Assembly: GCA_024758765.1 (NCBI GenBank)
Contig: CP101406.1
Location: forward strand, 3,720,001 to 3,784,000
Source: Mycobacterium sp. SVM_VP21
GTDB taxonomy: Bacteria > Actinomycetota > Actinomycetes > Mycobacteriales > Mycobacteriaceae
Direction of reading: 5' to 3'
DNA length: 64,000 nt
The first letter of the stretch is position 1. Each line of letters opens with the position of its first letter. A model generated the notes under the pieces. It was not told where the DNA came from. It was given only the letters and a program-made list of their open reading frames with translations, and searched no databases. This document shows positions 28,506 through 38,943 of the stretch, piece by piece. Both the position numbers and the translations under genes were made by a program.

Positions 28506-29078
28506 ATGGCGCACCCGGACCGCAGCGACGCCGAGCTGTTGGCCGCGCATGTCGCCGGTGACCGCTACGCCTTCGGCGAGCTCTATGGCCGCCACCACCG
28601 CCAGCTGCGCCGGTTGGCCCGGCTCACCACCGGGTGTCCGGAAGACGCCGAGGATGCGCTGCAGGAGGCGATGTTGTCGGCACACCGGGCGGCAGGATCG
28701 TTTCGCTACAACGCCGCCGTCGGTAGCTGGCTGCACCGGATCGTGATCAACGCCTGCCTGGATCGCTTGCGCCGCAACAAGATCTCTTACACCGAACTGC
28801 TCGTCACGCACGCCATTGCCGGTGACCACACCGCCGCGGTAGAGACGGCGCTGGAAGTGCGCGCAGCGTTGTCCCGATTGCCCACCGACCAGCGGGCGGC
28901 AGTGGTCGCCGTCGATATGCAGGGCTATTCGGTCGCTGATGCCGCCCACGCCTTCGGCGTGGCACCGGGCACTGTCAAGAGTCGCTGCGCCCGCGGTCGC
29001 GCGCGGCTGGCCGTCCTGCTCGGACGAACCCATCACCCCGGGCCCGGCGCTGCGGTCCGGCCGGCGGTGGCCGGATAG
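28506..29078 (+). CDS. sigM: ECF sigma factor SigM
   Basis: A 190-residue ECF sigma factor. Region 2 is about residues 8-75 (SDAELLAAHVAGDRYAFGEL, CPEDAEDALQEAMLSAHRAAGSFRY, then WLHRIVINACLDRLRR). Region 4 is about 110-168 (LPTDQRAAVVAVDMQGYSVADAA, then APGTVKSRCARGRARL). In M. tuberculosis SigM controls a small set of secreted ESX and lipid genes late in growth. The last 18 residues (HHPGPGAAVRPAVAG) differ from the M. tuberculosis tail as I recall it, next to the site where the downstream gene seems to have lost its front. Confidence 0.92.
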   Translation: MAHPDRSDAELLAAHVAGDRYAFGELYGRHHRQLRRLARLTTGCPEDAEDALQEAMLSAHRAAGSFRYNAAVGSWLHRIVINACLDRLRRNKISYTELLVTHAIAGDHTAAVETALEVRAALSRLPTDQRAAVVAVDMQGYSVADAAHAFGVAPGTVKSRCARGRARLAVLLGRTHHPGPGAAVRPAVAG

Positions 29079-29156
29079 CCTTGGCGCCGAAGGGCGGGTT
29101 ACCAGGTCGGATCGACGACTACGCGTGACGACACCAGAGCGAGCGGAAGCGGCAGC

Positions 29157-29666
29157 ATGCCAATCGATGAGAACGACGAACAGTCCCGGACCCGCACCGG
29201 GCCGCCGGCGCACTCGAGCCGGCCCCTGCCCCCGTTGCGCCGGATCGCCGCCTGGGCCGGAGGCGCCGCAGCACTGATAGCGATCGGGGTCGGCACCGCC
29301 GCGCTGATCCGGTTCCCCGGCGACACCCCCAGCGGCCCGCGCTCCCTGGACGCCATAACGGTGGCCTCCGCGCCCACGGCGGTGTTGCCGCTGTCCGAGC
29401 CGGAGATCCTCGAGCTCTTGGACCGTCGCCCCGATTTCGGCCCGCTGACCGACCCAGCACGCCGGACCGGCTGCCTGGCCGGACTCGGTTACCCCGCCTC
29501 GACACACGTGCTGGGGGCCCGCGAGGTCACCGTCAACGGTCACCCCGGCGTGGTGCTGCTGTTGCCGGGCACACCAGAGGGCACGATCATCGCTTTGGCG
29601 GTGGCTCCGCACTGCAGTTCCGCGGACACCGGACTGCTGGCCGACACCACCGTCCGGCGCCCCTAG
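29157..29666 (+). CDS. Shortened SigM anti-sigma factor homologue (Rv3912-like)
   Basis: A 169-residue protein with a short Ser/Pro cytoplasmic tail, one membrane helix (about 28-52) and an extracytoplasmic domain. That domain contains TGCLAGLGYPASTHVLGA and APHCSSADTGLLADT, matching the C-terminal half of Rv3912, the SigM anti-sigma factor. The N-terminal sigma-binding domain of about 90 residues found in Rv3912 is absent, and the 78 bases back to sigM leave no room for it. So either SigM is no longer restrained by this protein or the short tail suffices. The ATG at 29157 follows purine-rich GAGCGGAAG. Confidence 0.75.
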   Translation: MPIDENDEQSRTRTGPPAHSSRPLPPLRRIAAWAGGAAALIAIGVGTAALIRFPGDTPSGPRSLDAITVASAPTAVLPLSEPEILELLDRRPDFGPLTDPARRTGCLAGLGYPASTHVLGAREVTVNGHPGVVLLLPGTPEGTIIALAVAPHCSSADTGLLADTTVRRP

Positions 29667-29696
29667 ACGCCGGCAGGACCCGGCAGTAGCGAACTG

Positions 29697-29724
29697 GGGA
29701 ACATCGCCGCCTACGCTGACGTTG
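29697..29724 (+). promoter_or_regulatory. SigH-type promoter of trxB-trxC
   Basis: GGGAACA starts at 29697 and CGTTG at 29720, with 17 bases between GGGAAC and CGTT. This matches the mycobacterial SigH consensus GGGAAYA-N16/17-CGTT. The M. tuberculosis trxB2-trxC pair is SigH-controlled, so oxidative or heat induction is expected here. Confidence 0.7.
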
Positions 29725-29762
29725 CTAGCCCCAGTAATCAGATCCCCGCGGAAAGGCCCTCG

Positions 29763-30764
29763 ATGTCTGAGACACCATCCACCCACGATGTGATCATCAT
29801 CGGCTCCGGCCCGGCCGGGTATACCGCCGCGATCTACGCCGCCCGGGCACAACTGGCCCCGCTGGTCTTCGAGGGAACCGCCTTCGGTGGTGCGCTGATG
29901 ACCACCACCGAGGTGGAGAACTTCCCCGGCTTCCGCAACGGCATCATGGGCCCGGAGCTGATGGACGAGATGCGCGAGCAGGCGCTGCGCTTCGGCGCTG
30001 ACCTGCGCATGGAGGACATCGAATCGGTGGATCTGGATGGGCCGGTCAAGACCGTCGTCACCGCCGACGGCGAGACGCACCAGGCCCGCGCGGTCATCTT
30101 GGCCATGGGCGCTGCCGCCCGCTACCTGAACATCCCCGGTGAGCAGGAACTGCTCGGCCGCGGGGTGAGCTCGTGTGCCACCTGCGACGGGTTCTTCTTC
30201 CGCGACCAGGACATCGCCGTGATCGGCGGCGGCGACTCCGCGATGGAAGAGGCCACCTTCTTGACCCGCTTCGCCCGCAGCGTGACGCTGGTGCACCGCC
30301 GCGAGGAGTTCCGCGCCTCGAAGATCATGCTCAACCGGGCCCGCGAGAACGACAAGATCCGTTTCCTCACCAACAGCGTCCCGGTGGCCGTGGAGGGTGA
30401 GGCGACCGTGACCGGCCTGCGGGTGCGCGACACCGAGACCGGCGCGGAAACCACCCTGCCGGTGACCGGCGTGTTCGTCGCGATCGGCCACGACCCCCGC
30501 TCGGCACTGGTGCGTGGCGCCGTCGACCTGGACCCCGACGGCTACGTGCTGGTCCAGCAGCCGGGTTCACGCACCTCCTTGGAGGGGGTGTTCGCGGCCG
30601 GCGACCTGGTGGACCGCACCTACCGGCAGGCGATCACCGCGGCCGGTACCGGCTGCGCGGCCGCCATCGACGCCGAACGCTGGCTGGCAGAATCCGAAGA
30701 CGCGGCCGATACAGCCGAAGCCCACGACAGCGGTACCGAAACCTTGATGGGAGCACCACAGTGA
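29763..30764 (+). CDS. trxB: Thioredoxin reductase
   Basis: A 333-residue NADPH-dependent flavoenzyme that reduces thioredoxin. It has an N-terminal FAD motif [16 protein letters not shown], the redox-active CATC pair ([10 protein letters not shown]), the NADPH motif [10 protein letters not shown] and the C-terminal FAD contact [11 protein letters not shown] 20-residue C-terminal acidic extension follows the core. The ATG at 29763 has GGAAAGG upstream. The stop overlaps the trxC GTG (GTGA), so the pair is translationally coupled behind the SigH-type promoter. Confidence 0.96.
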   Translation: MSETPSTHDVIIIGSGPAGYTAAIYAARAQLAPLVFEGTAFGGALMTTTEVENFPGFRNGIMGPELMDEMREQALRFGADLRMEDIESVDLDGPVKTVVTADGETHQARAVILAMGAAARYLNIPGEQELLGRGVSSCATCDGFFFRDQDIAVIGGGDSAMEEATFLTRFARSVTLVHRREEFRASKIMLNRARENDKIRFLTNSVPVAVEGEATVTGLRVRDTETGAETTLPVTGVFVAIGHDPRSALVRGAVDLDPDGYVLVQQPGSRTSLEGVFAAGDLVDRTYRQAITAAGTGCAAAIDAERWLAESEDAADTAEAHDSGTETLMGAPQ

Positions 30765-31105
30765 CCGACAACCGCACGAACGACCACGCCACGGTGAACG
30801 TCTCCGACGCCACCTTCGCCGCCGACGTACTGGCCAGCAGCAAGCCCGTGCTGGTGGACTTCTGGGCGACCTGGTGCGGCCCCTGCAAGATGGTGGCCCC
30901 GGTCCTGGAGGAGATCGCCGCCGAGCAGGCTGACCAGCTCACCGTCGCCAAGCTCGACGTGGACGCCAACCCGGACACCGCGCGGGACTTCAACGTGGTC
31001 TCGATCCCCACCTTGATCCTGTTCAAGGACGGTCAGCCGGTGAAGCGGATCGTGGGAGCCAAGGGCAAAGCCGCGCTGTTGCGAGAGCTCGCCGACGCGA
31101 CCTAG
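30761..31105 (+). CDS. trxC: Thioredoxin
   Basis: A 114-residue cytoplasmic thioredoxin with the active site WCGPC in [16 protein letters not shown] and the cis-Pro loop VSIPTLILF. It passes electrons from TrxB to ribonucleotide reductase, peroxiredoxins and other disulphides. The GTG start overlaps the trxB stop by four bases. No separate promoter is seen. Confidence 0.96.
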   Translation: MTDNRTNDHATVNVSDATFAADVLASSKPVLVDFWATWCGPCKMVAPVLEEIAAEQADQLTVAKLDVDANPDTARDFNVVSIPTLILFKDGQPVKRIVGAKGKAALLRELADAT

Positions 31106-31272
31106 CGGTGCCGGGCACTGTCCGGTGCGCTTGTGAGCCTCGGCTCTCAGGTGCCGTTTGTTGCCTTGCCGTTTTCGAAAATTGGCCGGGGATCTGAGAC
31201 AATTCTGGCTAATCTGCTGGCAACCACCAGCACGGTTCCACTGCCAACAGCGACAACCGGAGGGGCTCAGTA

Positions 31273-32493
31273 ATGTCGGGTCGGCATCGCGGCACCGAGC
31301 AGGGCCTGCGTCGTGGCGACCGCAGCGGTGCCGTGGTGGAGATCCGAGCAGCGCTGGCAGCGCTGGGGCTGGTGGACAGCCCCGACGCGGATCTGAGCAC
31401 CGGCAAACACGTCGCCCTGGACGTTTTCGACGAAGCCCTGGATCAAGCGGTGCGGGCCTTTCAGCAGCAACGTGGCCTGCTCGTCGACGGCGTGATCGGC
31501 GAGGCCACCTACCGTGCGCTCAAGGAGGCGTCCTACCGACTGGGCGCCCGCATTCTCAACCACCAGTTCGGGGCACCGATGTACGGCGACGATGTCGCCA
31601 CCCTGCAGGCGCGCCTGCAGGATCTGGGCTTCTACACCGGTCTGGTCGACGGCTATTTCGGCATCCAGACGCACAACGCGTTGATGTCCTATCAGCGCGA
31701 GTACGGTTTGTACGCCGACGGTATCTGCGGGCCGGAAACGTTGCGCTCCTTGAACTTCCTGGCCTCACGGGTCACCGGCGGTTCGCCGCACGCGATCCGC
31801 GAGGAGGAACTGGTGCGGCGGTCCGGACCCCGGCTGTCCGGCAAGCGTATCGTCATCGACCCGGGCCGTGGGGGTCGTGACCACGGGCTGATCATCCAGA
31901 CTCCGTCGGGACCGATCAGTGAAGCAGATATCTTGTGGGACTTGGCAAGTCGTTTGGAAGGCCGGATGACGGCCATCGGGATGGACACCTTCCTGTCCCG
32001 TCCCAGCGGCCGCAACCCGTCGGACGCCGAACGCGCCGCGACCGCCAACGCGGTGGGCGCCGACCTGATGATCAGCCTGCGCTGCGCCACCCACGTCAGC
32101 CCGGCGGCCAATGGTGTGGCGTCCTTCCACTTCGGCAACTCGCATGGCTCGGTGTCCACCATCGGCCGCAACCTCGCCGACTTCATTCAGCGAGAGATCG
32201 TGGCCCGCACCGGATTACAGGACTGCCGGGCCCACGGCCGGACCTGGGACCTGCTGCGCCTGACCCGCATGCCCACCGTCGAAGTCGACGTCGGGTACAT
32301 CACCAGCCCGCGTGATCGCGGGATGCTTGCTTCTCCCGCTAATCGTGACGCCATCGCCGAAGGAATGCTCGCCGCGGTCAAACGGCTCTATCTGCTCGGC
32401 AAAAACGACCGGCCCACAGGAACCTTCACCTTCGCCGAATTGCTGGCCCACGAGCTGTCGGTCGAGCGGACCGGCCAGCTCGGCGGTTCCTGA
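31273..32493 (+). CDS. cwlM: CwlM, amidase-like regulator of peptidoglycan synthesis
   Basis: A 406-residue protein, the same length as M. tuberculosis CwlM. Two peptidoglycan-binding repeats (VRAFQQQRGLLVDGVIGEATYRALKEA and a second at about 100-155) precede an amidase_3 domain (IVIDPGRGGRDHG onward) that in the M. tuberculosis protein is regulatory, not hydrolytic. There CwlM is cytoplasmic, is phosphorylated by PknB and stimulates MurA. No signal peptide is visible here either. The ATG at 31273 has GGAGGGG about six bases upstream. The 167 bases before it hold a TAATCT that may be its -10 box. Confidence 0.94.
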   Translation: MSGRHRGTEQGLRRGDRSGAVVEIRAALAALGLVDSPDADLSTGKHVALDVFDEALDQAVRAFQQQRGLLVDGVIGEATYRALKEASYRLGARILNHQFGAPMYGDDVATLQARLQDLGFYTGLVDGYFGIQTHNALMSYQREYGLYADGICGPETLRSLNFLASRVTGGSPHAIREEELVRRSGPRLSGKRIVIDPGRGGRDHGLIIQTPSGPISEADILWDLASRLEGRMTAIGMDTFLSRPSGRNPSDAERAATANAVGADLMISLRCATHVSPAANGVASFHFGNSHGSVSTIGRNLADFIQREIVARTGLQDCRAHGRTWDLLRLTRMPTVEVDVGYITSPRDRGMLASPANRDAIAEGMLAAVKRLYLLGKNDRPTGTFTFAELLAHELSVERTGQLGGS

Positions 32494-32499
32494 CCCCCG

Positions 32500-32571
32500 G
32501 CGGTTCAGCGAGGCACGACGCAGGAGAGCCGAAGCTGGGACCGCCGCACGAACACCGCGGTTCAGCGAGGC
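32500..32571. repeat. Two perfect 15-nt direct repeats between convergent genes
   Basis: GCGGTTCAGCGAGGC occurs at 32500-32514 and 32557-32571. The second copy contains the stop codon of the minus-strand acetyltransferase gene; the first lies seven bases past the cwlM stop. The arrangement suggests a local duplication of a gene tail or a small dispersed element. Confidence 0.7.
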
Positions 32572-33311
32572 TCCGTCGCCGAACCGGACGCCGCGGGGGC
32601 GCCCACCCCGATCGGTTGCTCCAACCGCGAGCTTTCCAGCAGGCGCTCCAGCGCAGCCTCCACCTCCGCCTTCCACCCCAGGCCCTTGTCGAGTTCCAGG
32701 CGCAGCCGCGGGAAGTACCGATGCGGCGCCACCACGGTGAACCCGACGTCGGTCAAGAAGTCTGCCGCGATGATGCAGTGCTCGACCGAGCAGTCACCGA
32801 CCGCCTCCAACACCGGTGCGACATCGGGCGGGGCGGTGCCCATATCGAGTAGTTCGGAGACTGCCGCCGTGCGGCCGAAGGCCTCGAGTGCGCGGACGCC
32901 GCGCCGCATCAACTCCTCGACTACCCGGGAGATCAGTTCCCGTGGCAGACCGTCGGCCATCGGAGCCGGATCGACGCCGATCGAAGTCAGCAGCACAGCG
33001 TCGGCCGAGACCGGCCCGGTGGGAAACCGGTGTGCCCGCGGCACGGCGCGCGGTGGTGCGTAGAGCACGTAGCCGAGGCACTGCGGATCCCCGACTGCTC
33101 GCGCGGCGGCCGACGGTGTGGCGACCTGGCCGCAGGTCCCCCACTCCAGCATCACCATCGACAGCCAGGCTTCCTTCTCGAACTCCGGGTCCGAGAGGTG
33201 ATCGTCGCGACCGAGGGTGGCTGGATCGACTTCCCAGAAGACACAGCGGCGCGCGTGCTTGGGAAGCTGCTCGAAGCCCTCGAGCTTCAGGGGTGCGATT
33301 CGGACAGACAC
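32562..33311 (-). CDS. GNAT-family acetyltransferase (Rv3916c-like)
   Basis: A 249-residue cytoplasmic protein of the Rv3916c family with GNAT-like character. Marks are the CVFWEVDP N-terminal strand, the LGYVLYAPPRAVPRAHRFP segment, the ALLTSIGV-like core and a late EHCIIAADFLTDVGFTVVAPH segment near where such enzymes end. The substrate is not known. It ends in RLRLELDKGLGWKAEVEAALERLLES, well conserved next to parB in mycobacteria. A possible alternative is a non-catalytic GNAT relative. The 223 bases between it and parB contain CGTCAC-A-GTGACG (33484-33496), a small perfect inverted repeat. Confidence 0.82.
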   Translation of the reverse strand: MSVRIAPLKLEGFEQLPKHARRCVFWEVDPATLGRDDHLSDPEFEKEAWLSMVMLEWGTCGQVATPSAAARAVGDPQCLGYVLYAPPRAVPRAHRFPTGPVSADAVLLTSIGVDPAPMADGLPRELISRVVEELMRRGVRALEAFGRTAAVSELLDMGTAPPDVAPVLEAVGDCSVEHCIIAADFLTDVGFTVVAPHRYFPRLRLELDKGLGWKAEVEAALERLLESSRLEQPIGVGAPAASGSATEPR

Positions 33312-33534
33312 TGGACTCCCGGTCTCAACCCGTGCTGCCGCCGACGACGGCCCCTTAAGAATAGGAGTGTCGAGCCGCCGGATGCCACCCGCGGCACCAT
33401 TCGGTGGGTCGACCCCTCCAAAAAATGAAAGCTGCTGTTAATCAACATGTTTCAGTACCCTCGCCGGACCGGCGCCACCATACCGTCACAGTGACGTAAC
33501 GGCCATGTGGCCCTGGACCTGGGCGAACAACGCC

Positions 33535-34533
33535 TCAGGAGGTTGTCGAGTCCATCATCGCGACAATGCGTTGCAAATCGTCGACGGAGCCGAACTCGAC
33601 CACGATCTTGCCCTTGCGCTTGCCGAGGCTGACCGTCACGCGGGTATCGAAAGTGGTCGACAACCGCTCGGCGACGTCCTGCAGACCGGGCATCTGGATC
33701 GGCTTGCGCCGCGGCGCGACCGGTGTTGGGGTGCCCCCTCGGTTGGCCAGGGTGACGGCTTCCTCGGTGGCACGCACCGACAGCCCCTCCGCCACGATCC
33801 GCGCGGCAAGTTCCTCCTGGGCCTCAGATCCGGCCTCCAGCGACAGCAGGGCGCGGGCGTGGCCGGCCGACAACACGCCGGCGGCAACCCTGCGCTGCAC
33901 GGCAATCGGCAGGCGCAGCAGCCGGATCATGTTGGTCACCAACGGGCGAGAGCGACCGATCCGCGTGGCCAGTTCGTCGTGGGTCACCCCAAACTCGTCA
34001 AGCAATTGCTGGTAGGCGGCCGCCTCTTCCAATGGGTTCAGCTGTACCCGGTGGATGTTCTCCAGCAGCGCATCGCGCAGCAGGTTGTCGTCCTCGGTCT
34101 CCCGAACGATCGCTGGGATGGTCTCCAGACCGGCTTGCTGGGAAGCCCGCCAACGCCGCTCCCCCATGACCAACTGGTATCGCGAGGAGCCAGGCACGGC
34201 CCGCACCACGATGGGCTGCATGAGCCCGAATTCCCGGATCGAATGCACCAGCTCGGCCAGCGCCTCGTCGTCGAAAACCTGCCGGGGCTGGCGCGGATTC
34301 GGGTCGATGTCGGCCGGCCGGATCTCCCGGTACACCGCGCCCACGTCGGGGGTGGCCGCCGGGGCGGAGGCACCCAGTCCGCCGAGAACGACATCGGCGG
34401 CAGCATCGCCCATACGCGGGCCCAGGCCGGCGCCGCGGTCGCCCTGACCCTCGTTCCCCTCACCGGGTCCGGTCGGGATCAGCGACGCCAAGCCGCGGCC
34501 CAAGCCGCCCTTTTTACGCGACGGTCCGGTCAT
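33535..34533 (-). CDS. parB: Chromosome partitioning protein ParB
   Basis: A 332-residue parS-binding CTPase that loads on parS and slides to build the partition complex. It starts [15 protein letters not shown], shows the CTP motif GERRWRAS and the HTH ([20 protein letters not shown]), and ends in the dimerisation domain ([16 protein letters not shown]). The ATG at 34533 is the conserved start; upstream codons are unlike the family. It lies 43 bases after parA on the same strand. Three parS sites are in the adjacent parA and rsmG genes. Confidence 0.96.
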   Translation of the reverse strand: MTGPSRKKGGLGRGLASLIPTGPGEGNEGQGDRGAGLGPRMGDAAADVVLGGLGASAPAATPDVGAVYREIRPADIDPNPRQPRQVFDDEALAELVHSIREFGLMQPIVVRAVPGSSRYQLVMGERRWRASQQAGLETIPAIVRETEDDNLLRDALLENIHRVQLNPLEEAAAYQQLLDEFGVTHDELATRIGRSRPLVTNMIRLLRLPIAVQRRVAAGVLSAGHARALLSLEAGSEAQEELAARIVAEGLSVRATEEAVTLANRGGTPTPVAPRRKPIQMPGLQDVAERLSTTFDTRVTVSLGKRKGKIVVEFGSVDDLQRIVAMMDSTTS

Positions 34534-34576
34534 CTGTGGCGCTCCTGTTCTTCTCCGGGTCGTCGTACGCCGGCGG

Positions 34577-35572
34577 TCACTGCTGTCCCCCGCCGTCGGC
34601 CAGGTCCCGCTCGACAAGCTCCCGGCTGGCATCCAGGTAGCTCATCGCCCCACGCGAGCCCGGGTCGTAGTCGATGATCGTCATGCTGTAGCCCGGCGCT
34701 TCGGACACCTTGACGCTGCGCGGAATCACCGTGCGCAGCACCCGGTCGCCGAAGTAGCGCCGGACCTCATCGGCGACTTGGTCCGCCAGTTTGGTGCGCC
34801 CGTCATACATCGTCAGCAACACGGTGGTGACATCCAACCGCGGGTTGAGATGCGCCTTGACCATCTCGATGTTGCGCATCAACTGGGACACGCCCTCCAG
34901 GGCGTAGTACTCGCATTGGATCGGGATCAGCACCTCCGGCGCCGCAACCAACGCATTGACCGTCAGGAGTCCGAGTGAAGGCGGGCAGTCGATGAAGACA
35001 TAGTCGAAGTCGAAGCTGTCCAAATCGGCCAGCGCATTGCGCAGCCGGTTCTCTCGCGCCACCATGCTCACCAATTCGATCTCGGCGCCGGCCAGATCGA
35101 TGGTGGCGGGGATGCAGTACAGCCGCTCGTTGTGCGGGCTCTGCTGCAGGGCTTCGGTCACCGGCATCGCCCCGATCAACACTTCGTATGACGACGGGGT
35201 CCCCGATTTGCGGTCGGCGATACCCAACGCGGTGCTCGCGTTGCCCTGCGGGTCGAGATCTATCACCAGGGTCTTGATCCCCTGTACCGCGAGGGCCGCG
35301 GCGAGGTTGACCGCTGTGGTGGTTTTGCCGACCCCGCCTTTCTGATTGGCCACGGTGAACACACGCCGGCGCTTTGGACGGGGCAGTCGATTATTTGTGT
35401 GCAGCACTTGCATGGCGCGTTCGGCCGCCGCTCCGATCGGGGTGTCGACAAAGTCCGGCGATGTTTCACGTGAAACCGAGCCGGACGATGTTTCACGTGA
35501 AACAGCTTCGGCGGAGCCCGCGGGCTTCGCGGCCGGCGACGGCGTGACGCCCGGGGGGACTGCTCTACTCAT
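34577..35572 (-). CDS. parA: Chromosome partitioning ATPase ParA
   Basis: A 331-residue partition ATPase that positions ParB-parS complexes and interacts with Wag31 at the pole in mycobacteria. It shows the deviant Walker [10 protein letters not shown], the [10 protein letters not shown] motif, [13 protein letters not shown], and the C-terminal [18 protein letters not shown]. Residues about 28-45 are encoded partly by two parS sites, giving two VSRET repeats. The ATG at 35572 follows AGGAGGT at the right distance; the longer open frame to 35698 would cover most of the rsmG tail. It begins two bases past the rsmG stop. Confidence 0.95.
   Translation of the reverse strand: MSRAVPPGVTPSPAAKPAGSAEAVSRETSSGSVSRETSPDFVDTPIGAAAERAMQVLHTNNRLPRPKRRRVFTVANQKGGVGKTTTAVNLAAALAVQGIKTLVIDLDPQGNASTALGIADRKSGTPSSYEVLIGAMPVTEALQQSPHNERLYCIPATIDLAGAEIELVSMVARENRLRNALADLDSFDFDYVFIDCPPSLGLLTVNALVAAPEVLIPIQCEYYALEGVSQLMRNIEMVKAHLNPRLDVTTVLLTMYDGRTKLADQVADEVRRYFGDRVLRTVIPRSVKVSEAPGYSMTIIDYDPGSRGAMSYLDASRELVERDLADGGGQQ
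35463..35476. promoter_or_regulatory. parS site 1
   Basis: Perfect 14-bp palindrome GTTTCACGTGAAAC, the actinobacterial ParB-binding site, inside parA. It encodes part of a VSRET pentapeptide. Confidence 0.95.
35490..35503. promoter_or_regulatory. parS site 2
   Basis: Second perfect GTTTCACGTGAAAC palindrome, 27 bp (about 2.6 helical turns, nine codons) from the first and also in the parA N-terminal coding region. Flanking bases extend the match to TGTTTCACGTGAAACA. Confidence 0.95.
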
Positions 35573-35574
35573 GC

Positions 35575-36931
<1,357 letters not shown>

Positions 36932-36985
36932 GTCGTCTCCCTCCGTGCCCGGCGGCTCGCGCGCCGGTTGGCTTGTCGCGGTACG

Positions 36986-38089
36986 TCACCGCTTACGTTT
37001 CTTCGGCTTAGCCCCGGCACCCGGCCGGCCGCCACGGGCAGCTGGTCGATTCGGGCTTCGCTTGGCGGCTTCTGAGTTCCCGGAATCGCCAGCCTCCGCC
37101 TCGATCGCGCCCGACTCCTCGACAGCAGCATCGGCTTCGACGGCCGCATCGGTCGTGGCCGCCCGGCTACCCCGCTTGGGCTTAGCCCCGGGGGCCGGCG
37201 CATTGGCCGCGCGGCGCCGCAGCGCCTCCTCCTTCTTCGCCTCTTCCTCCTTGGCGATCAGACCGAACACGTAGTGCTGCTGCCCGAACGTCCAGATGTT
37301 GTTGGAGAACCAGTACAGGATGATCGCCAGCGGCAGGAAAGGCCCACCGACCACCACACCCAGCGGGAAGACGTAGAGCGCCAGCTTGTTCATCATCGCG
37401 GTCTGCGGGTTGGCCGCTGCTTCTGGGCTCTGCCGCGCTACCGAAGCCCGGCTGTTGAAGTACGTCGCGATACCGGCCGCGATCATGATCGGCACCCCAA
37501 CCGCGATCACCGACAGCCGGTTGAACTCGGTGAAGGCGTCCAGTCCGGTGCGTTGGATCATGGTCGCGCCCAGCGGGGCACCGAACAGATTCGCGTCTAG
37601 GAAGTTTCCGACGTCGGCCGCACTGAAGAAGTAGTTGCCCAGCTGCCGGTTCAGATCGGGCGACAGCCCAAGCTGACCGATCCCGGTGCTGGTCCGGTTA
37701 AAGGACCGAAGCACATGGAACAGCCCCAGGAAGACCGGGACCTGCGCGAGCATCGGCAGACATCCCAGGATCGGATTGAAGCCGTGCTCACGCTGGAGCT
37801 TTTGCATCTCCAACGCCATTTTCTGGCGGTCCTTGCCGTACTTCTTCTGCAACGCCTTGATCTGCGGCTGCAGCTCCTGCATCTGCCGGGTGGTCCGGAT
37901 CTGCTTGACGAACGGCTTGTACAGCAGCGCCCGCAGCGTGAACACCAGGAACACCACCGACAGCGCCCAGGTGAAGAAGCTCGCGGGTCCCAGCAGAAGG
38001 CCAAAAGCCTTGTACCACAACCACATAATGCCCGACACCGGATAGTACACGTAGTCCAGGCTGCCCGGATCAAAGGACACGGTATTCAC
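36986..38089 (-). CDS. yidC: Membrane protein insertase YidC
   Basis: A 367-residue insertase with five membrane segments. Landmarks are the first helix [16 protein letters not shown], the long cytoplasmic hairpin [48 protein letters not shown] and the late [14 protein letters not shown]. The C-terminal tail is basic and Ala/Glu-rich, ending KPKKRKR, as in other actinobacteria that bind ribosomes this way. The GTG at 38089 overlaps the yidD end by 20 bases; a GTG three codons later is also possible. Confidence 0.94.
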   Translation of the reverse strand: MNTVSFDPGSLDYVYYPVSGIMWLWYKAFGLLLGPASFFTWALSVVFLVFTLRALLYKPFVKQIRTTRQMQELQPQIKALQKKYGKDRQKMALEMQKLQREHGFNPILGCLPMLAQVPVFLGLFHVLRSFNRTSTGIGQLGLSPDLNRQLGNYFFSAADVGNFLDANLFGAPLGATMIQRTGLDAFTEFNRLSVIAVGVPIMIAAGIATYFNSRASVARQSPEAAANPQTAMMNKLALYVFPLGVVVGGPFLPLAIILYWFSNNIWTFGQQHYVFGLIAKEEEAKKEEALRRRAANAPAPGAKPKRGSRAATTDAAVEADAAVEESGAIEAEAGDSGNSEAAKRSPNRPAARGGRPGAGAKPKKRKR

Positions 38090-38387
38090 CCTCCGCTCGA
38101 TTGTCCGAGTTGTTCTCGGACGGGCAGCCGCAGTCAGCAGCCCCCTGGGTCCGTTCGGGAATCGGGTCCCATCCGCCTTGGTGCCACGGCCCGCACTTAG
38201 CCAGCCGTACCGTTGCCAACCAGCTGCCCCGAATCAACCCGTATTCAGTGAGTGCGTCAACCGCGTACTGGCTGCAGGTCGGCATGAAGCGACAGCTGGG
38301 CAGGCGCAGTGGCGAGATCAGATTCCGGTAGAGCTCGATGACGAAGATCAATCCGCGTACCGGTACTGCCGCGGCCGCGTGCATCAT
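38070..38387 (-). CDS. yidD: Membrane protein insertion efficiency factor YidD
   Basis: A 105-residue peripheral membrane protein of the YidD (DUF37) family that aids YidC insertion. The diagnostic run is [13 protein letters not shown], then [23 protein letters not shown] and [14 protein letters not shown]. The start overlaps the rnpA stop (ATGA) and the end overlaps yidC. Its C-terminal Asp/Asn-rich tail ([16 protein letters not shown]) is not conserved. Confidence 0.93.
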   Translation of the reverse strand: MMHAAAAVPVRGLIFVIELYRNLISPLRLPSCRFMPTCSQYAVDALTEYGLIRGSWLATVRLAKCGPWHQGGWDPIPERTQGAADCGCPSENNSDNRAEGEYRVL

Positions 38388-38782
38388 CGCACCGCCCTCG
38401 CGGCTCGGCGGATCGACCGCAAGCCTGTCCGCAACTGGGTGACGAGTTGTTCCGAGGTCGCACCGCTACTGCCGGGCAGTGCCCGAATCACCAGCTGCTC
38501 TCGCGGCTCCAAGTCGGCCAACACTTCGCGGGCCACGTGGCGCAATCGCCGAGCCACACGATGCCGGTCGACCGCATTACCGACCGACTTGGCGATGATC
38601 AGACCAACGCGCGGCGGAATCGCCGCCGCGTCCTCCACCGCCGACTCCTCGGACGGATCCGTCCGTCGGTCGTCTATGACTCGGTCGTACAGGATGACGT
38701 CCGGCTGCACTGCCCTTCGGCCATGCTTGACCGTTGCACCGAAGTCGGCCGATCGTCTCATCCGGTATTGAGCCGGGAGCAC
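38384..38782 (-). CDS. rnpA: Ribonuclease P protein component
   Basis: A 132-residue basic protein subunit of RNase P, needed for tRNA 5' maturation. The N-terminal [17 protein letters not shown] and the RNR motif region [27 protein letters not shown] are clear. The middle holds an acidic insert ([18 protein letters not shown]) longer than in M. tuberculosis as I recall it. The GTG at 38782 starts 17 bases after rpmH, giving the family's N-terminus. The longer open frame to 39139 covers rpmH and is not coding. Confidence 0.92.
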   Translation of the reverse strand: MLPAQYRMRRSADFGATVKHGRRAVQPDVILYDRVIDDRRTDPSEESAVEDAAAIPPRVGLIIAKSVGNAVDRHRVARRLRHVAREVLADLEPREQLVIRALPGSSGATSEQLVTQLRTGLRSIRRAARAVR

Positions 38783-38799
38783 CGCCGAGCTGCCTGTGC

Positions 38800-38943
38800 T
38801 CAGGCGGTCAGCGAGCGACGGCCCTTGTTGCGCCGGGCGGTGACGATGGCACGGCCGGCACGGGTACGCATCCGCAGCCGGAACCCGTGCACGCGGGCCC
38901 GACGACGGTTGTTGGGCTGGAAGGTCCGCTTGCCCTTGGCCAC
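38800..38943 (-). CDS. rpmH: Ribosomal protein L34
   Basis: A 47-residue very basic large-subunit protein starting [20 protein letters not shown] and ending [12 protein letters not shown]. The exact length and every signature residue match the family. The GTG at 38943 is preceded by AAGGAGAG. The gene heads the rpmH-rnpA-yidD-yidC cluster and diverges from dnaA. Confidence 0.97.
   Translation of the reverse strand: MAKGKRTFQPNNRRRARVHGFRLRMRTRAGRAIVTARRNKGRRSLTA

Noticed and set aside
33484..33496. CGTCAC-A-GTGACG repeat as a terminator
   Set aside because: The stem is only six base pairs with a one-base centre and no T-tract; too weak to call.
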